A DNA stretch of 64,000 nucleotides from Blastopirellula marina (GCF_002967715.1 NZ_PUIA01000016.1:903685-967684); one strand, 5' to 3'. Counted from the first letter of the stretch, positions 38,790-48,694 are shown. A program made the numbers and translations. The notes: a model not told the origin generated them from the sequence alone.

Positions 38790-38936
38790 ATGCGTGACTT
38801 CATTTTTCATGTGGTACGTGAGACGGAAGACTTCGTCGTCAACATGGGAACCCTGGAGTGGACGATCGCGTTTGCAGTGGTGGTGGGCTTCGGCATCTTC
38901 TGTATGCAAGGCGTCGGAAGCAAAACCCGCGGCTAA
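38790..38936 (+). CDS. 48-residue membrane protein
   Basis: A short real gene: ATG at 38790 with a GGAAAT ribosome site. Acidic N-terminal half (DFIFHVVRETEDFVVNMG) followed by one transmembrane segment (TIAFAVVVGFGIFCM) and a short basic tail (GSKTRG). It reads toward the diguanylate cyclase 74 bp on. Other frames over this stretch look like nonsense. Function unknown. Confidence 0.75.
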   Translation: MRDFIFHVVRETEDFVVNMGTLEWTIAFAVVVGFGIFCMQGVGSKTRG

Positions 38937-39010
38937 ACCAGCCGGCAACCTTCGGCACAGAGATAAGTAGTCAATCGATCCCTTTTAGCGTGCGTTAGGA
39001 AAGAGCCAGG

Positions 39011-40036
39011 ATGGAAGACTGGATTTTGGGAATTCCGACTCCGGTAGCGATGGCGTTGATCGCCTTGATCGGATACTTCCTCGGGAAACGCAATCACCGA
39101 CCCGTTTCGGCCGAGCAGGCCTATGCTCGTCGCGAACTGAAACGCGCCAAGGCCATCGTAAAACAACTCGAAGAGATCTCGCGCGAAGTCCGTCGCAACC
39201 TGGCTTCCCACCAATCGAGCATCGCTCACTTCAAGGAACGCATCGTCCTGATGAGTTCCCACGAAAACGAAACCGGCGAGTCGTGGCAAACGCTGTGTGA
39301 AGAGGCCGAGCGAATGCTCAGCCCCACCATGCGGCTGTCGGCTCAGATTGCCAATGCCTACGATGAAGTACGCCAGCAAGCCAATTTGCTGATGACCTTT
39401 ACCGAGTCGCGCACCGATCCTTTGACAGGGCTCAGCAATCGCCGCGCACTCGACGACAGCCTGGAAAGCCTGTTTGCGATGAAGGATCGCTACGAGTTGA
39501 CCTTCTCGCTGTGCATCCTCGACGTCGATCACTTCAAAAAGATCAACGACGAATATGGTCACCTGGAAGGGGACCGTGTTCTGCAGGAAGTGGCCAGCCT
39601 GATCGACAATTGCGTTCGCGAGACCGACGTCGTCACGCGTTACGGTGGCGAAGAGTTCGTCATCCTCATGCCGTCGACCGACCTGGCCGGTGGGTTGATC
39701 TTTGCCGAACGCGTTCGCGAAGCGGTCGAGCAGCGGCTGAAAGTGACCGTCAGTGGTGGTGTGGCCCAGGCCAGCAATACCGACGAACCCCAAACCTTGT
39801 TGGCTCGTGCCGACTCGGCACTCTACCGTGCCAAGTCACGCGGCCGTAATTGCATCTTCTGCCATACCGGCGACTGCGTGCAGGAACACCCTGCCAGCGA
39901 TTCGTCCGCGGCGACCCTCGCACACGAGAACGCCGAAGAGTTGCTCGAAGAGGTTCGCTCGCTCGAAAAGATGCTCGGTCAACGCGAAAGCGACAAAGCC
40001 GCTTCGCACCAGCAAAAACAGGCCGAAACCGTGTAG
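39011..40036 (+). CDS. Diguanylate cyclase (GGEEF)
   Basis: 341 residues. One N-terminal transmembrane segment (about 8-26), a coiled helical linker, then a GGDEF domain: DPLTGLSNRRALDD, DVDHFKKINDEYGH and active-site GGEEF (about 217-221). RETD five residues before it is an intact product-inhibition I-site (RxxD). It makes cyclic di-GMP. Membrane anchoring and a helical linker without a recognisable sensor suggest dimerisation control. Confidence 0.92.
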   Translation: MEDWILGIPTPVAMALIALIGYFLGKRNHRPVSAEQAYARRELKRAKAIVKQLEEISREVRRNLASHQSSIAHFKERIVLMSSHENETGESWQTLCEEAERMLSPTMRLSAQIANAYDEVRQQANLLMTFTESRTDPLTGLSNRRALDDSLESLFAMKDRYELTFSLCILDVDHFKKINDEYGHLEGDRVLQEVASLIDNCVRETDVVTRYGGEEFVILMPSTDLAGGLIFAERVREAVEQRLKVTVSGGVAQASNTDEPQTLLARADSALYRAKSRGRNCIFCHTGDCVQEHPASDSSAATLAHENAEELLEEVRSLEKMLGQRESDKAASHQQKQAETV

Positions 40037-40052
40037 CCCGCTTGGAACGGGG

Positions 40053-40985
40053 CTACCAGATGCCTCGTTTGCGATCGAGCCCGTAGGACTCGGCCAGGTC
40101 ATGATCTTGCTTGGCTTCCTTCTCGTTGCCAAGCTTCTCGTGGGCGAGAGCTCGGTGCGAGTAAAGCACCGAGAGAACCTGCTTGAGCCGATTGTCGATG
40201 AACGCGACACCGCTGGGCATGTTTTCGACTTCTTCCGGTTTGAGTTTGGCCAGTAACTCGCTGCGTTGGTCTTCGTAAAACTTGATCGCGGCGTCCAGGT
40301 CTTTGACGGCTCCTTTCAGATCGCCGGCGAATACCTTCAGGTAGCCACGCGTGTCGATGTAGGAAGCGTCGTCGCCGTAGTATTCAATCGCCAGTTCGAT
40401 GTCCTTCATCCCTTCGGCGATTTGCTCTGGCGTGGCGGCTTCGTCGGCGGCGGCCATGGCAATCGAGTAAGCACGCTGGTTGAGAGCCTGGTGCAGGTGG
40501 ATCGTCTTTTCTTTTTCGGCGATATCAACCAGGCGTTTGGAAAGCAGCATCGCGCCGTCGTGCTGACCCATTCGCGATAGCAGGAACCCGGCCTGCGTGA
40601 TCACCGCCGGATCGTTTTTACCCAATGCGATCGCTTCTTCGATCTGCTTGCGGGCCTCGGTCGTTTCCTCCTGACGATAATGCATTTCAGCGATATGCAA
40701 TCGCAGTTCGGCATTTTCGGGGTCCCATGCCAGTGCTTCTTCGGCCAGCAACTTGGCCTGATCGATGTCGTCCTTTTCCATCGCATCGACAGCCGCAGCC
40801 CACTTCCACTGGGCCATCGACTTGGGATTGAAAAATGAGTAACCCACGTAAACCACCGAGAGCACGAAGACCGCGATAAGCACACCGACAAAGGGAGGAC
40901 GCCCCGGTGGTGGCACTTGGGTAGGGCTCGACGAAGGGGCGGGCTGCGAAGGTGTTTCGGTCGAGTTCGACTCAGACATGGGCAT
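40053..40985 (-). CDS. TPR-repeat membrane protein
   Basis: 310 residues (the second ATG at 40979 is an alternative start). A Ser/Pro/Thr-rich cytoplasmic lead is followed by a transmembrane segment (about 32-52), then five or so tetratricopeptide repeats (e.g. AKLLAEEALAWDPENAELRL; ALNQRAYSIAMAAADEA). Protein-protein scaffold in the periplasm by topology. Convergent with the diguanylate cyclase. Confidence 0.82.
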   Translation of the reverse strand: MPMSESNSTETPSQPAPSSSPTQVPPPGRPPFVGVLIAVFVLSVVYVGYSFFNPKSMAQWKWAAAVDAMEKDDIDQAKLLAEEALAWDPENAELRLHIAEMHYRQEETTEARKQIEEAIALGKNDPAVITQAGFLLSRMGQHDGAMLLSKRLVDIAEKEKTIHLHQALNQRAYSIAMAAADEAATPEQIAEGMKDIELAIEYYGDDASYIDTRGYLKVFAGDLKGAVKDLDAAIKFYEDQRSELLAKLKPEEVENMPSGVAFIDNRLKQVLSVLYSHRALAHEKLGNEKEAKQDHDLAESYGLDRKRGIW

Positions 40986-41386
40986 CCAAAGGATTTTGCG
41001 GAAAGAAAATAGGTATTCGTTTCTTCCTCAACGATTGCTTGCATTCTACCAGAAACATGCCGCTTCCGAGAACAACGGCAGACAGGCAACCACTACGGAA
41101 TTTGAGCGAGGAAACGGGTGTAAATCGGTATGGGAAATTTTATTGACGGTGGCATGAAGACGATTTAAATTCGCCGGAAACTACCTCATTTTTATCTCCT
41201 GGGTCTTCTCGCGATGTTTCTTACTCCTACGACGCTGCGCCGTTTGGCTTTAACACCGCACGTGTTGCGAATTGTGTGGTAGTGACTCCAGCGCGTTGGA
41301 AAGAAAGCGAGGACAGGCCAGAAGAGGATGAGGCCGGTTCTTATCTCACTCGCTTTCTCTAAGTCTTCGTTAGAAGGAGATTCTCC

Positions 41387-41713
41387 ATGGCGCTTTTCGA
41401 GGTGGAAACAAACGCTCATATCGTCATCACCTGGGCGGATGACGAGAACGAGGCCAAAGGACAGGTCTACGACAACTATCCCGGCGACGACGTGATTCGT
41501 ATTTCTAAAAGGCCACGAACGTCGTGGGTGATATCTAAAGCCGCTCTTGGTTTAACGACCGGTCCGCTGGATCCTTGTATTGTAGCGCGCGATTGCCTCT
41601 CAAAAGCGGAAGGGGATAAAGTCCATGCGATTCGCTTGTACATGCACGAGACCGGCAACGATCTGAACCAGGCTCGTAAGGCCATCGAATCGAATATGGT
41701 CATGGGTTGGTAA
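41387..41713 (+). CDS. Small hypothetical protein
   Basis: 108 residues with a strong AGAAGGAGA ribosome site. The N-terminal half is beta-like (FEVETNAHIVITWADDENEA). The C-terminal half reads like a short UBA/ribosomal-L7-type helical domain (AIRLYMHETGNDLNQARKAI). No known family assigned. An inverted repeat follows at 41776-41804. Confidence 0.7.
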   Translation: MALFEVETNAHIVITWADDENEAKGQVYDNYPGDDVIRISKRPRTSWVISKAALGLTTGPLDPCIVARDCLSKAEGDKVHAIRLYMHETGNDLNQARKAIESNMVMGW

Positions 41714-41775
41714 TCGTCTACTGACCTTTCCGGCGGAGTGATTGCATCAAGGCTCTGCTGATTATCGCGCTTCCG

Positions 41776-41804
41776 GAGGGCGTTTTATTGCCCAAAACGC
41801 CCTC
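41776..41804. repeat. Inverted repeat after the 108-residue gene
   Basis: GAGGGCGTTTT (41776-41786) and AAAACGCCCTC (41794-41804), 7-nt loop. A hairpin without a trailing T run; may still end transcription. Confidence 0.5.
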
Positions 41805-41985
41805 GAATCCCTCACTTGAACATCTCGCGTTCGCTCGGCATCTGGGGCCGAGCGAAGATGGTGAAATTCACTATCTGGCCTCAATTTCCTCTCTTGCCGC
41901 CGAAAACAGGGAAATTGGCTGATCAATTGGCTCGAAACGGTTCGATGGAATAGGAATCGCTTCTAATTTCTTGGGAGATTGAGCT

Positions 41986-42213
41986 ATGAATCAATCCACA
42001 CAAAGCTCGGCGGGGAAATGGATTTCCGTGAGCGCCCCGGGGGGGATGGCGCGGCAGGTTTTCGTCGATGTGTTCGACGCGACCGAACATGCCTGGAAAC
42101 GCGTTGGCACATTCGCCGATCGTACGTCGGCCGAAAAGAAGATGACCAAACTGAAGGTCCAAGGTCTCCTTTCCCGCATCGTTAGTCAAAACTTCTGTCC
42201 CACGGGACGCTAG
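41986..42213 (+). CDS. Small basic hypothetical protein
   Basis: 75 residues with a GGGAGATTGAGCT leader. Basic C-terminal half (RTSAEKKMTKLKVQGLLSRI). Sequence KWISVSAPGGMARQVFVDVF looks like a short alpha/beta fold. No family recognised. Confidence 0.6.
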   Translation: MNQSTQSSAGKWISVSAPGGMARQVFVDVFDATEHAWKRVGTFADRTSAEKKMTKLKVQGLLSRIVSQNFCPTGR

Positions 42214-42497
42214 TCCCCGATTCTTGGTGCTGGTCAATATTGGGCGCACGGTAATTCTCGTAGCCCTGCAATACTCGACGCGCGCACAAATCCGATCCCC
42301 TCGCCCCGGCGGGGAGAGAGTGAGGGTGTGTTTCGCCAGCAGGCATTCCAATAGAAAACGTCGGACGCAAGTAGCGCAGCCAGTCGCACCAGATACAACG
42401 CTAACCCGCGGCCTTTGAGATGAAGATCGCATTTGCTGCGGTCCATTATGGCAACGCCATGTTCGCGCGCAATCTTCTTCTCGCCAGCCCCAAAGGG

Positions 42498-42674
42498 GCG
42501 ACCGTTCATAGCCAGGGGTGGAAACCCCTGGAAAGCGATCTCATTAAACACATCTTAAGCCCTGAAAGGGCGGCCGAACCGGTGCGCGCACACTCGGCCG
42601 CCCCCTTGGGGCTTAGGACTCGATGTTGGTGGCACGGGTACCAGGGGCTGCCGCCCCTGGCTATGAACGGTCGC
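42498..42674. repeat. 177-bp palindromic element with 21-bp terminal inverted repeats
   Basis: Arms 42498-42518 (begins GCGACCGTTCATAGCC) and 42654-42674 are perfect inverted copies. The inside holds further small hairpins (CAGGGGTGGAAACCCCTGG, GCCCTGAAAGGGC, and GCCCC/GGGGC pairs). It resembles the short dispersed elements of Rhodopirellula-type genomes. No transposase is encoded, so it would be a MITE or REP-like unit. Confidence 0.7.
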
Positions 42675-42692
42675 TCCGTTGGAGCTGACATG

Positions 42693-43664
42693 TCACGGCG
42701 GACCGCGTTCGTTGGCGTGAGGCGTTTCGTGTTTAAACTCGTCGGTCGGCTCGTCGATCGGCTTGGCAGATGACGCGTGAACCAACTCGCCAGATGAAAC
42801 GTTGCTCAACGTTTCGGACGACACACCAGACGACTCCCCGGGTGCCACACCCAAGTCTGCTTGGGCGTGCGGAGCGCCGGTTGGCAGTTCATGCGTATCC
42901 AATGTCGGGACGTTCGCATTCGCTTCACTTAGCAAACGTGTTGCCGTTAGCGCTGGTTGTCGTGGTTGCGATTTGAAGGGCTGGAGCTCCGGGTTCAACT
43001 CGAACAACTCTTGTTCCAGCCGATCCAATTCGGCCTGCTTCGCGCAGATCTCTCCCTGTAATTGCCGGTCCAGCTTCTGCAGGCGGTAGTACGTCCACGC
43101 ATAGAGCCGCGCCAGCTCGTACGTCCACGCCTCTTCGGGCGGGCGTTTCATGCGTCGTAGTTGCCATTCCCGTTCGCGCGTGTTGTCGTCGCGTTCGCGC
43201 GGTGCTCGGTACGCAGGCGGTTTCCGCGGTTTCTTGGCCTGGGGAACGATCCAGGGAGGTCGCATGTCGGGGAACTGATGGGCCGCGACTTCGGGATCAA
43301 TCGGTTCGACGAGCGGGTCTGCCCGGTACGTTAGCCGGTTGGGGTCTGGCACGTAGACGAACGGTTCCGGCGGCGGTTCTTCCTCTTGCGGAGGTTTGTG
43401 ATCGCCCCGTTCTTCGGCCTCTTGCCGGGCAATCATTTCTTCCAGGGCCGCGCACGTTCGCCGCGGGTCCCCTTTGGGGGAGACGCGGACCTGGTTGGCC
43501 TGCTGGAAGATGGTCATCTCTTCGATCGGTCGATCGGGGATGACCATCAGGACTTCGCCACAGCAGGGGCAGATGATGCGGTTCCCATCGCGCACGGCAA
43601 CCTGCGGAGTCTGGCTGTGATGGCCAGCTCCGTGTGTTTCAGGTTGGGGGTCGGAATGGGACAT
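42693..43664 (-). CDS. Zinc-ribbon/coiled-coil hypothetical protein
   Basis: 323 residues. N-terminal zinc ribbon CPCCGEVLMVIPD with a His-rich lead, an acidic-Pro segment (RGDHKPPQEEEPPPEPFVYV), a basic helix and a coiled coil (LQKLDRQLQGEICAKQAELD). The C-terminus is Ser/Glu-rich and contains HAQADLGVAPG, encoded by one copy of the 20-bp repeat at 42850-42869. The 3' end lies 18 bp from the 177-bp element. Function unknown. Confidence 0.7.
   Translation of the reverse strand: MSHSDPQPETHGAGHHSQTPQVAVRDGNRIICPCCGEVLMVIPDRPIEEMTIFQQANQVRVSPKGDPRRTCAALEEMIARQEAEERGDHKPPQEEEPPPEPFVYVPDPNRLTYRADPLVEPIDPEVAAHQFPDMRPPWIVPQAKKPRKPPAYRAPRERDDNTREREWQLRRMKRPPEEAWTYELARLYAWTYYRLQKLDRQLQGEICAKQAELDRLEQELFELNPELQPFKSQPRQPALTATRLLSEANANVPTLDTHELPTGAPHAQADLGVAPGESSGVSSETLSNVSSGELVHASSAKPIDEPTDEFKHETPHANERGPP
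42850..42869. repeat. 20-bp repeat copy A (inverted to 43697-43716)
   Basis: CCCAAGTCTGCTTGGGCGTG, itself a near palindrome, perfectly inverted at 43697-43716; similarity extends to about 38 bp. The copies flank most of the 323-residue gene. Confidence 0.75.
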
Positions 43665-43696
43665 TTTTCTTTTGGGTTGAGTGAAAACGGTGTTCG

Positions 43697-43716
43697 CACG
43701 CCCAAGCAGACTTGGG
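43697..43716. repeat. 20-bp repeat copy B
   Basis: Inverted copy of 42850-42869. Lies in the 375-bp gap (43665-44039) between two leftward genes; no gene found in the gap. A second loosely inverted pair (CCCTCGCCCCGGCGGGGAGAG-type, near 42290-42335 and 43935-43980) flanks the same block. Confidence 0.7.
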
Positions 43717-44039
43717 CGTGGTACCCGGGGGATCTGTTTCCCGGTCCTGGATTCGAGGGGGAATCGTAGGGGTTCCCCTAAGATATGTGAACATGCGTAT
43801 ACATGTCAAATGTTTGGGGGAGATTTTTTGGAAGAGTTTTTTGCCGGTCTTATCCGCGTAAGTCTGCGTGATCCGTGGTTGTCTTTCTCTTTGAGAACTT
43901 GAGAGCTGGTACTTGGTTTGTCCCTCATGCTGGCCTTCTCTCCGGCGGGGTGAGAGGACGGGAATGGGTGCGCGCATAAAAAAGGGGAGCAAACCAGCAT
44001 GCTCCCCCTGTGGTTGTTGTTAGGTTGTGCCGCGATCGC

Positions 44040-45050
44040 CTAGCGAGTGTAGGTCGACGTGGTTGGGTAGCTCGATTCGGTGCTACCGTAGCGGGAAGTG
44101 GTTCCGCTGGTGGTCGTGCTGCCGCTGTAGTCGGCGGTGCCGCCTGGGCGGTAGTGCGAATCGGTACCGGCAGCTGAGGTGGCTGAAGCCGTTTGATACG
44201 CCGGGCTGCTCATGGCCTGGTAATTATTCGGGTTCGGAGCCGAGGTGCTCGAGTAGCTGCTGGTCGAAGGATACGCGGTGCTCGACTGATAGTTGCTGGT
44301 CGACGGGTAGGTCGACTGTGGCGTCGAGGTCGATGGGTAACCGCTGGTCGACGGATAGGCCGTTCCGCTTGGGCTGGTCGTGCTTGGGTAAGCACTTGGG
44401 CTTGGTGTGGAAGAACCACCGTAGGTGGAGGTCTGACCGCCGGTGTAGGACGAACCGCTATACGACGAGCCGCCGCTGTACTGCGAGCTTGGTTGTGGCT
44501 GCGTGTACGAAGCTGGTGGAGCCGAGTAACCGGCAGGAGCCGTGCCACTGTAGGTGGAAGTGGTGTTGGCATTGGCGGTGTAGGCTGCCGGCGAAGTGCC
44601 GTAAGCGCCACCGGTAGCACTTGGATTGTACGCACCGTAGCCCGATTGTGGTGTGGTACCGGCAGTTGGAGCCGATCCCGTTGGCGACGAAGCATAGAAA
44701 CCGCGTTGTGGCGTCATCGAAGCCTGAGCGGTTTGAGCAGCGTGCTGCTGTTGGTAAGCATAAGGGCTGGCCGAAGGAGCGGCCCCAGCTGGGGTAGCAC
44801 CGGCCAGATAGTTTGGTGTGACCGACTGACGACCGGCCAACTGCGAAGTGGATGGTACCGGAGTCGAAGTCGAAGAAGGAGCCGCAGCGTACTTCGGAGC
44901 TTCCGATGCACCGGCCGATGTCTTGTCGGGAGCACCCCATTTGGCCATGTAGTTATAGCCGGGCATCGACTTGCACCCCGTCGCGGCGACGGAAGTGATA
45001 GAAACGGCTACGGCGAACAGTAGCGACCAATGTTTGGTGTGCATTCGCAT
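44040..45050 (-). CDS. Ser/Thr/Tyr/Pro-rich lipoprotein
   Basis: 336 residues from MRMHTKHWSL (an ATG 8 codons upstream is possible). Signal peptide with lipobox VAATGCKS. The remainder is low complexity with repeated YPSTS, SSYSGSS and STPSPSAYPST units. Likely a surface or outer-membrane-anchored flexible protein. Function unknown. Confidence 0.75.
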   Translation of the reverse strand: MRMHTKHWSLLFAVAVSITSVAATGCKSMPGYNYMAKWGAPDKTSAGASEAPKYAAAPSSTSTPVPSTSQLAGRQSVTPNYLAGATPAGAAPSASPYAYQQQHAAQTAQASMTPQRGFYASSPTGSAPTAGTTPQSGYGAYNPSATGGAYGTSPAAYTANANTTSTYSGTAPAGYSAPPASYTQPQPSSQYSGGSSYSGSSYTGGQTSTYGGSSTPSPSAYPSTTSPSGTAYPSTSGYPSTSTPQSTYPSTSNYQSSTAYPSTSSYSSTSAPNPNNYQAMSSPAYQTASATSAAGTDSHYRPGGTADYSGSTTTSGTTSRYGSTESSYPTTSTYTR

Positions 45051-45362
45051 GGCGTCCTGCCTTCGGATGTGCACGAGCTGGTCTGCGAAAATCCTTTTTC
45101 GCGGGTCAACTCATTCGGTTATGTTTCAATTTTGGAGTTCGGTGACGGACCGCATTCCTACGGAACGCGTCGACGTCGATCCCGAATACCCTACCATTAG
45201 TTTGAGATCGGAAGTTGCTCAGGCGGCCTTCAACCATTCCGATACGAATTTTCAGAAAACCCAACCCATTTTGACTTGGGTTCCGGAAATTCGGTGGCGG
45301 ATGGTAGTTGTGCATTGGGGCGGGGTCAATGTCATTCGCCGGAAGAAACAGGTCGCGGAACG

Positions 45363-45396
45363 AAAAAAGGCCTGATTCCTTACGGGATCAGGCCTT
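45363..45396 (-). terminator. Terminator of the superoxide dismutase gene
   Basis: Minus strand AAGGCCTGATCCC, 4-nt loop, GGAATCAGGCCTT, then TTTTCG. 13-bp stem with one mismatch, 126 bp after the sod stop. Confidence 0.8.
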
Positions 45397-45521
45397 CATT
45401 GAATGCGATGCTATCAGCAGCCGTTCCCCCTCAGGGGAGATCGTAGGATCGCTATCCGTCGAGTACGTCGGTAGCCATCCTGCATTGCTGGCCGATGCGA
45501 TCGGTGCGCTGCCGGGGGCGA

Positions 45522-46127
45522 TTAACCCTTGGCGGCAGCGTAGCGGGAAGCGACTTCGTCCCAGTTGATCACGTTGAAGAACGCGGCGATGTAGTCGGGA
45601 CGCTTGTTCTGGTAGTTCAGGTAGTAAGCGTGTTCCCAGACATCGAGACCCAGGATTGGGGTCTTGCCTTCCATCAGCGGCGAGTCCTGGTTCGGGGTGC
45701 TCATCACTTCGAGCTTACCGCCGGAGACAACCAGCCAGGCCCAACCGGAACCGAAGCGGGTAGCGGCGGCATTGCTGAAGTCGGTCTTGAACTTGTCGAA
45801 GCCGCCCAGTTCGCTTTCGATGGCAGCAGCCAGGTCGCCCGATAGCGAGCTTCCGCCTGGCTTCATGATGGTCCAGAACAACGAGTGGTTGGCATGACCA
45901 CCACCATTGTTGCGGACGGCACCGCGGATGTTTTCTGGAACCGAGTTGATGTCGGTCACGAGGTCCTCAATCGACTTCGCTTCCAGATCGGTACCAGCGA
46001 TCGCATCGTTCACCTTGGCAATGTAAGCGGCGTGATGCTTGGTGTGATGGATTTCCATCGTGCGGGCGTCGATGTGGGGTTCCAGGGCATCGTAAGCGTA
46101 CGGCAGCTCGGGAAGTGTGTAAGCCAT
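45522..46127 (-). CDS. Superoxide dismutase (Mn/Fe type)
   Basis: 201 residues, the family's usual length. Metal ligands are visible: His 27 (MEIHHTKHH), His 80 (GHANHSLFW), Asp 161 and His 165 ([13 protein letters not shown]). [13 protein letters not shown] and DVWEHAYY fit the Mn or cambialistic branch. No signal peptide, so cytoplasmic. Destroys superoxide. Confidence 0.95.
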   Translation of the reverse strand: MAYTLPELPYAYDALEPHIDARTMEIHHTKHHAAYIAKVNDAIAGTDLEAKSIEDLVTDINSVPENIRGAVRNNGGGHANHSLFWTIMKPGGSSLSGDLAAAIESELGGFDKFKTDFSNAAATRFGSGWAWLVVSGGKLEVMSTPNQDSPLMEGKTPILGLDVWEHAYYLNYQNKRPDYIAAFFNVINWDEVASRYAAAKG

Positions 46128-46442
46128 GGGCTGGGATCCTCAACTTATTTCATTTGGTGTCGTTACGGGCGAAAGCAACGGCCAGATAGTCCGCGCATGG
46201 GGAACCGTCTGACTTGCCGACAGAATAACGCATCCCCCACCCGGTGACAATCAGCCGCGGGGCCGGGGGCTTATTCCATTGGTAACGGTAGAAGGGAATA
46301 AATCAATCGGGCCTCCCTTTGTTTGTGGGGGAATGGGGAAAGAAGACCGGCGTGGGGAACTTGCAGCCTGGGCAGCACCTAGACTTGCTGAACAAGCGGA
46401 TATCACGCCATTTTCAAACATATTGCGCGAGAGCCCCCGAAT
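46128..46442. other. Divergent promoter region, sod and cupin gene
   Basis: 315 bp between two divergently read genes, holding the promoters of both. AT-richer than its surroundings near 46270-46320. I saw no clear -35/-10 pair. Confidence 0.4.
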
Positions 46443-47375
46443 ATGGTCGCAACGAACCTGGTCGACTGCACGTTCACCAATCAGCAGTTGGAAGACAAGC
46501 CACTGACCGTCCCGCATCACCTGTTGGATACTGGTCTGTTCACCGACGAACAACTTGTCCGCATTCTGGACACTCATCCGCGCGGCTATTTGAATGTCCA
46601 CACGATGGGGACCGACGAGAAGTCGAACCAGTGGCGCGAAGGGGATGCCTCGAAGCTTTCTGGCGAACAGCTATTGGAAGCCACCAAGGCGGGCCGCCTG
46701 TGGCTGAACGTCCGCAACATGGCCCAGCATCATGAAGACTTCCACAAACTGATCAACGAGATCTACAACGAAGTTGAAGCCAAGGCCCCTGGCTTTCACG
46801 CGCTCGAGCGTTCGGCCAACCTGCTAATCAGTTCGCCCAGTGCGTTGGTTTATTATCACCTCGACATTCCCTGCAACATGCTGTGGCACTTGCGTGGGGT
46901 GAAGCGGGTGTTCGCCTATCCACCGCGCAACGAGCGCTACGTCACGCAGACGAAGGTTGAAGATGTCATCTGCGGCGTCTGCAATGAAGAGCTCGACTAC
47001 CAGCCAGAGTTCGACGCGGAAGCGATGGTCGTCGATCTGCAACCAGGGCAGATGATTACCTGGCCGCAGAACACGCCGCATCGGGTGAGTAACATCGAAG
47101 GGCTAAACGTTTCGCTGACCACCGAGCACCTCACGCCGAAGGCTCGCCGCCGGATCAAGCTGTTCCGCGCGAATCGTTTTCTGCGGCACAAGTTCGGCTA
47201 TCAAACGCTTTCGCAGAACACCGAAGGGCTCGGCTACCGCGCGAAGGTGGCTGCCTATTCGGTGGTGCGTGCCTGGCAGAAGCTCTTCCCGGAAAAGGCC
47301 ACCGGTTACCACTACCCGGTGACGTTCGAACTCGACCCGAGCAGCCCGGCCAAGATTCAAGAGTTGGCCAAGTAG
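46443..47375 (+). CDS. Cupin/JmjC-like Fe(II) oxygenase-type protein
   Basis: 310 residues. HLD in YYHLDIPCNMLWHLRGVKRV followed about 90 residues later by TPHRVSN gives the His-x-Asp...His iron triad of cupin-fold 2-oxoglutarate-type oxygenases. A helical N-terminus (LLDTGLFTDEQLVRILD) and a basic C-terminal segment (RRRIKLFRANRFLRHKFG) flank the barrel. Substrate unknown. Confidence 0.78.
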   Translation: MVATNLVDCTFTNQQLEDKPLTVPHHLLDTGLFTDEQLVRILDTHPRGYLNVHTMGTDEKSNQWREGDASKLSGEQLLEATKAGRLWLNVRNMAQHHEDFHKLINEIYNEVEAKAPGFHALERSANLLISSPSALVYYHLDIPCNMLWHLRGVKRVFAYPPRNERYVTQTKVEDVICGVCNEELDYQPEFDAEAMVVDLQPGQMITWPQNTPHRVSNIEGLNVSLTTEHLTPKARRRIKLFRANRFLRHKFGYQTLSQNTEGLGYRAKVAAYSVVRAWQKLFPEKATGYHYPVTFELDPSSPAKIQELAK

Positions 47376-47420
47376 TTTTCGCTAGGGCACCCTGTTTGTT
47401 ATATCTGTTGGGCAAAGTGA

Positions 47421-47828
47421 CTACGCCCCGGTCAGCTCTCGGTTGATCTCGTCGACCTGCTGGTTGATCGTCAGGCAGTCGTAGATCCAGCCGATTCCAA
47501 ATACGCCGGCCGTCAGTAGCCAGATGATGCCGCTGATCCATTTGCCCATGTAAAACCGGTTGATGCCCAGGTAACCGAGAAAGACCGTCAGTAGCCAGGC
47601 GACGGTGTAATCGATGGGACCTGCTTTGAAACGCCGGTTGCATTCGGCATCCATCGAGGGGATCAGAAACAGGTCGACGATCCAGCCGATAAATAGCAGG
47701 CCCAGCGTCAGCAGCCAGATCACACCAGTCACGGGCTTGCCGTAGTAGAAGCGATGGGCACCGAACACGCCGAACGCCCAGGCAATGTAACCGACGACGA
47801 TCGAGTGGGTGTTGTTGTTCTCCGTCAT
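47421..47828 (-). CDS. Double TM2-domain membrane protein
   Basis: 135 residues with two TM2 repeats, each two membrane segments around a conserved GAHRFYYGK or GINRFYMGK turn and a GxIWLLT...GxGWIxD motif. Four transmembrane spans. Function of TM2 proteins in bacteria is unsettled. Confidence 0.88.
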   Translation of the reverse strand: MTENNNTHSIVVGYIAWAFGVFGAHRFYYGKPVTGVIWLLTLGLLFIGWIVDLFLIPSMDAECNRRFKAGPIDYTVAWLLTVFLGYLGINRFYMGKWISGIIWLLTAGVFGIGWIYDCLTINQQVDEINRELTGA

Positions 47829-47935
47829 TCCTCAGAAAACCCTTTCAGGTCATAATTCAGGGGTGGTGTGTCGTTGTTCTAATAGTATGATTCGCCGCGG
47901 CAGAAGGAAAATTGGCGAGTCCTCAGGAGTAAGTT

Positions 47936-48694
47936 TTGAAAACCAAGCGAATCGACGTCTTCCTGCTGCCAGCACTGCTGGGGGAAACGGATCTTTCCGG
48001 GGGCGTGGCCGTCGTCATCGACGTTCTGCGGGCGACCACCACCATTACCCATGCCATTGCCCATGGGGCCGATTGTGTCATCCCTTTGTTAAGTGTCGAT
48101 GAGACGAAAGAGCAGGGGGCCAAAAATCCTTCCGCGTTACTGGGAGGCGAACGGGGTGGCCAGAAGATCGACGGCTTCGACCTGGGGAACTCTCCGGCAG
48201 AGTACCCTGCCAGCGTGGTCGGCGGCAAGAAAATTTTGTTCACCACCACCAACGGCACCAAGGCCATGCAGGCCTGCCGCGCGGCCAGCGAGATCTATAT
48301 CGCCGCGTTCGTGAACCTGACCGCCGTCTGCAATCAGTTGGCCGATCATCCGCACATCACCGTTGTGTGCGCCGGCACCGAAGGGGAGATTACCCGCGAA
48401 GACGTTCTGCTGGCCGGAGCAATTGTCGATCAGCTTGCCACCGACGCGGCCGAGCCGCTGCAGCTGAACGACCAGGCCCAGATCGCCGCCGATGCCTGGC
48501 TGGAAGCCAAGCACGACCTGACCACCGTCAGCCTGGCCGACCGCCTGAAACAAAGCCGCGGCGGCCGCAACGTGCTGCGACTAGGCCAGGAAAACGACAT
48601 AGAGATCGCCGCCACGCTCGACAAGTTCACGGTTGTACCGAAGCTGGACACGCAGCACTGGGAAATTCGCGATTCTCGGAATCTGGCCCCGTAA
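47936..48694 (+). CDS. comB: 2-phosphosulfolactate phosphatase family (ComB)
   Basis: 252 residues from TTG with a CAGGAG ribosome site. VVIDVLRATTTI, LGGERGGQKIDGFDLGNSP and FTTTNGTKAM are the conserved ComB motifs. In methanogens ComB acts in coenzyme M synthesis; in planctomycetes the true role is unclear (possibly sulfolactate metabolism). Confidence 0.88.
   Translation: MKTKRIDVFLLPALLGETDLSGGVAVVIDVLRATTTITHAIAHGADCVIPLLSVDETKEQGAKNPSALLGGERGGQKIDGFDLGNSPAEYPASVVGGKKILFTTTNGTKAMQACRAASEIYIAAFVNLTAVCNQLADHPHITVVCAGTEGEITREDVLLAGAIVDQLATDAAEPLQLNDQAQIAADAWLEAKHDLTTVSLADRLKQSRGGRNVLRLGQENDIEIAATLDKFTVVPKLDTQHWEIRDSRNLAP

Noticed and set aside
38933..39793. 286-codon leftward open frame
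   Set aside because: Antisense to the diguanylate cyclase, which has full motifs. No leader or motif of its own.
42420..42773. 117-codon rightward ORF over the palindromic element
   Set aside because: Nearly all of it is the 177-bp repeat and its hairpins; such reading frames occur within dispersed repeats and show no independent start signal.
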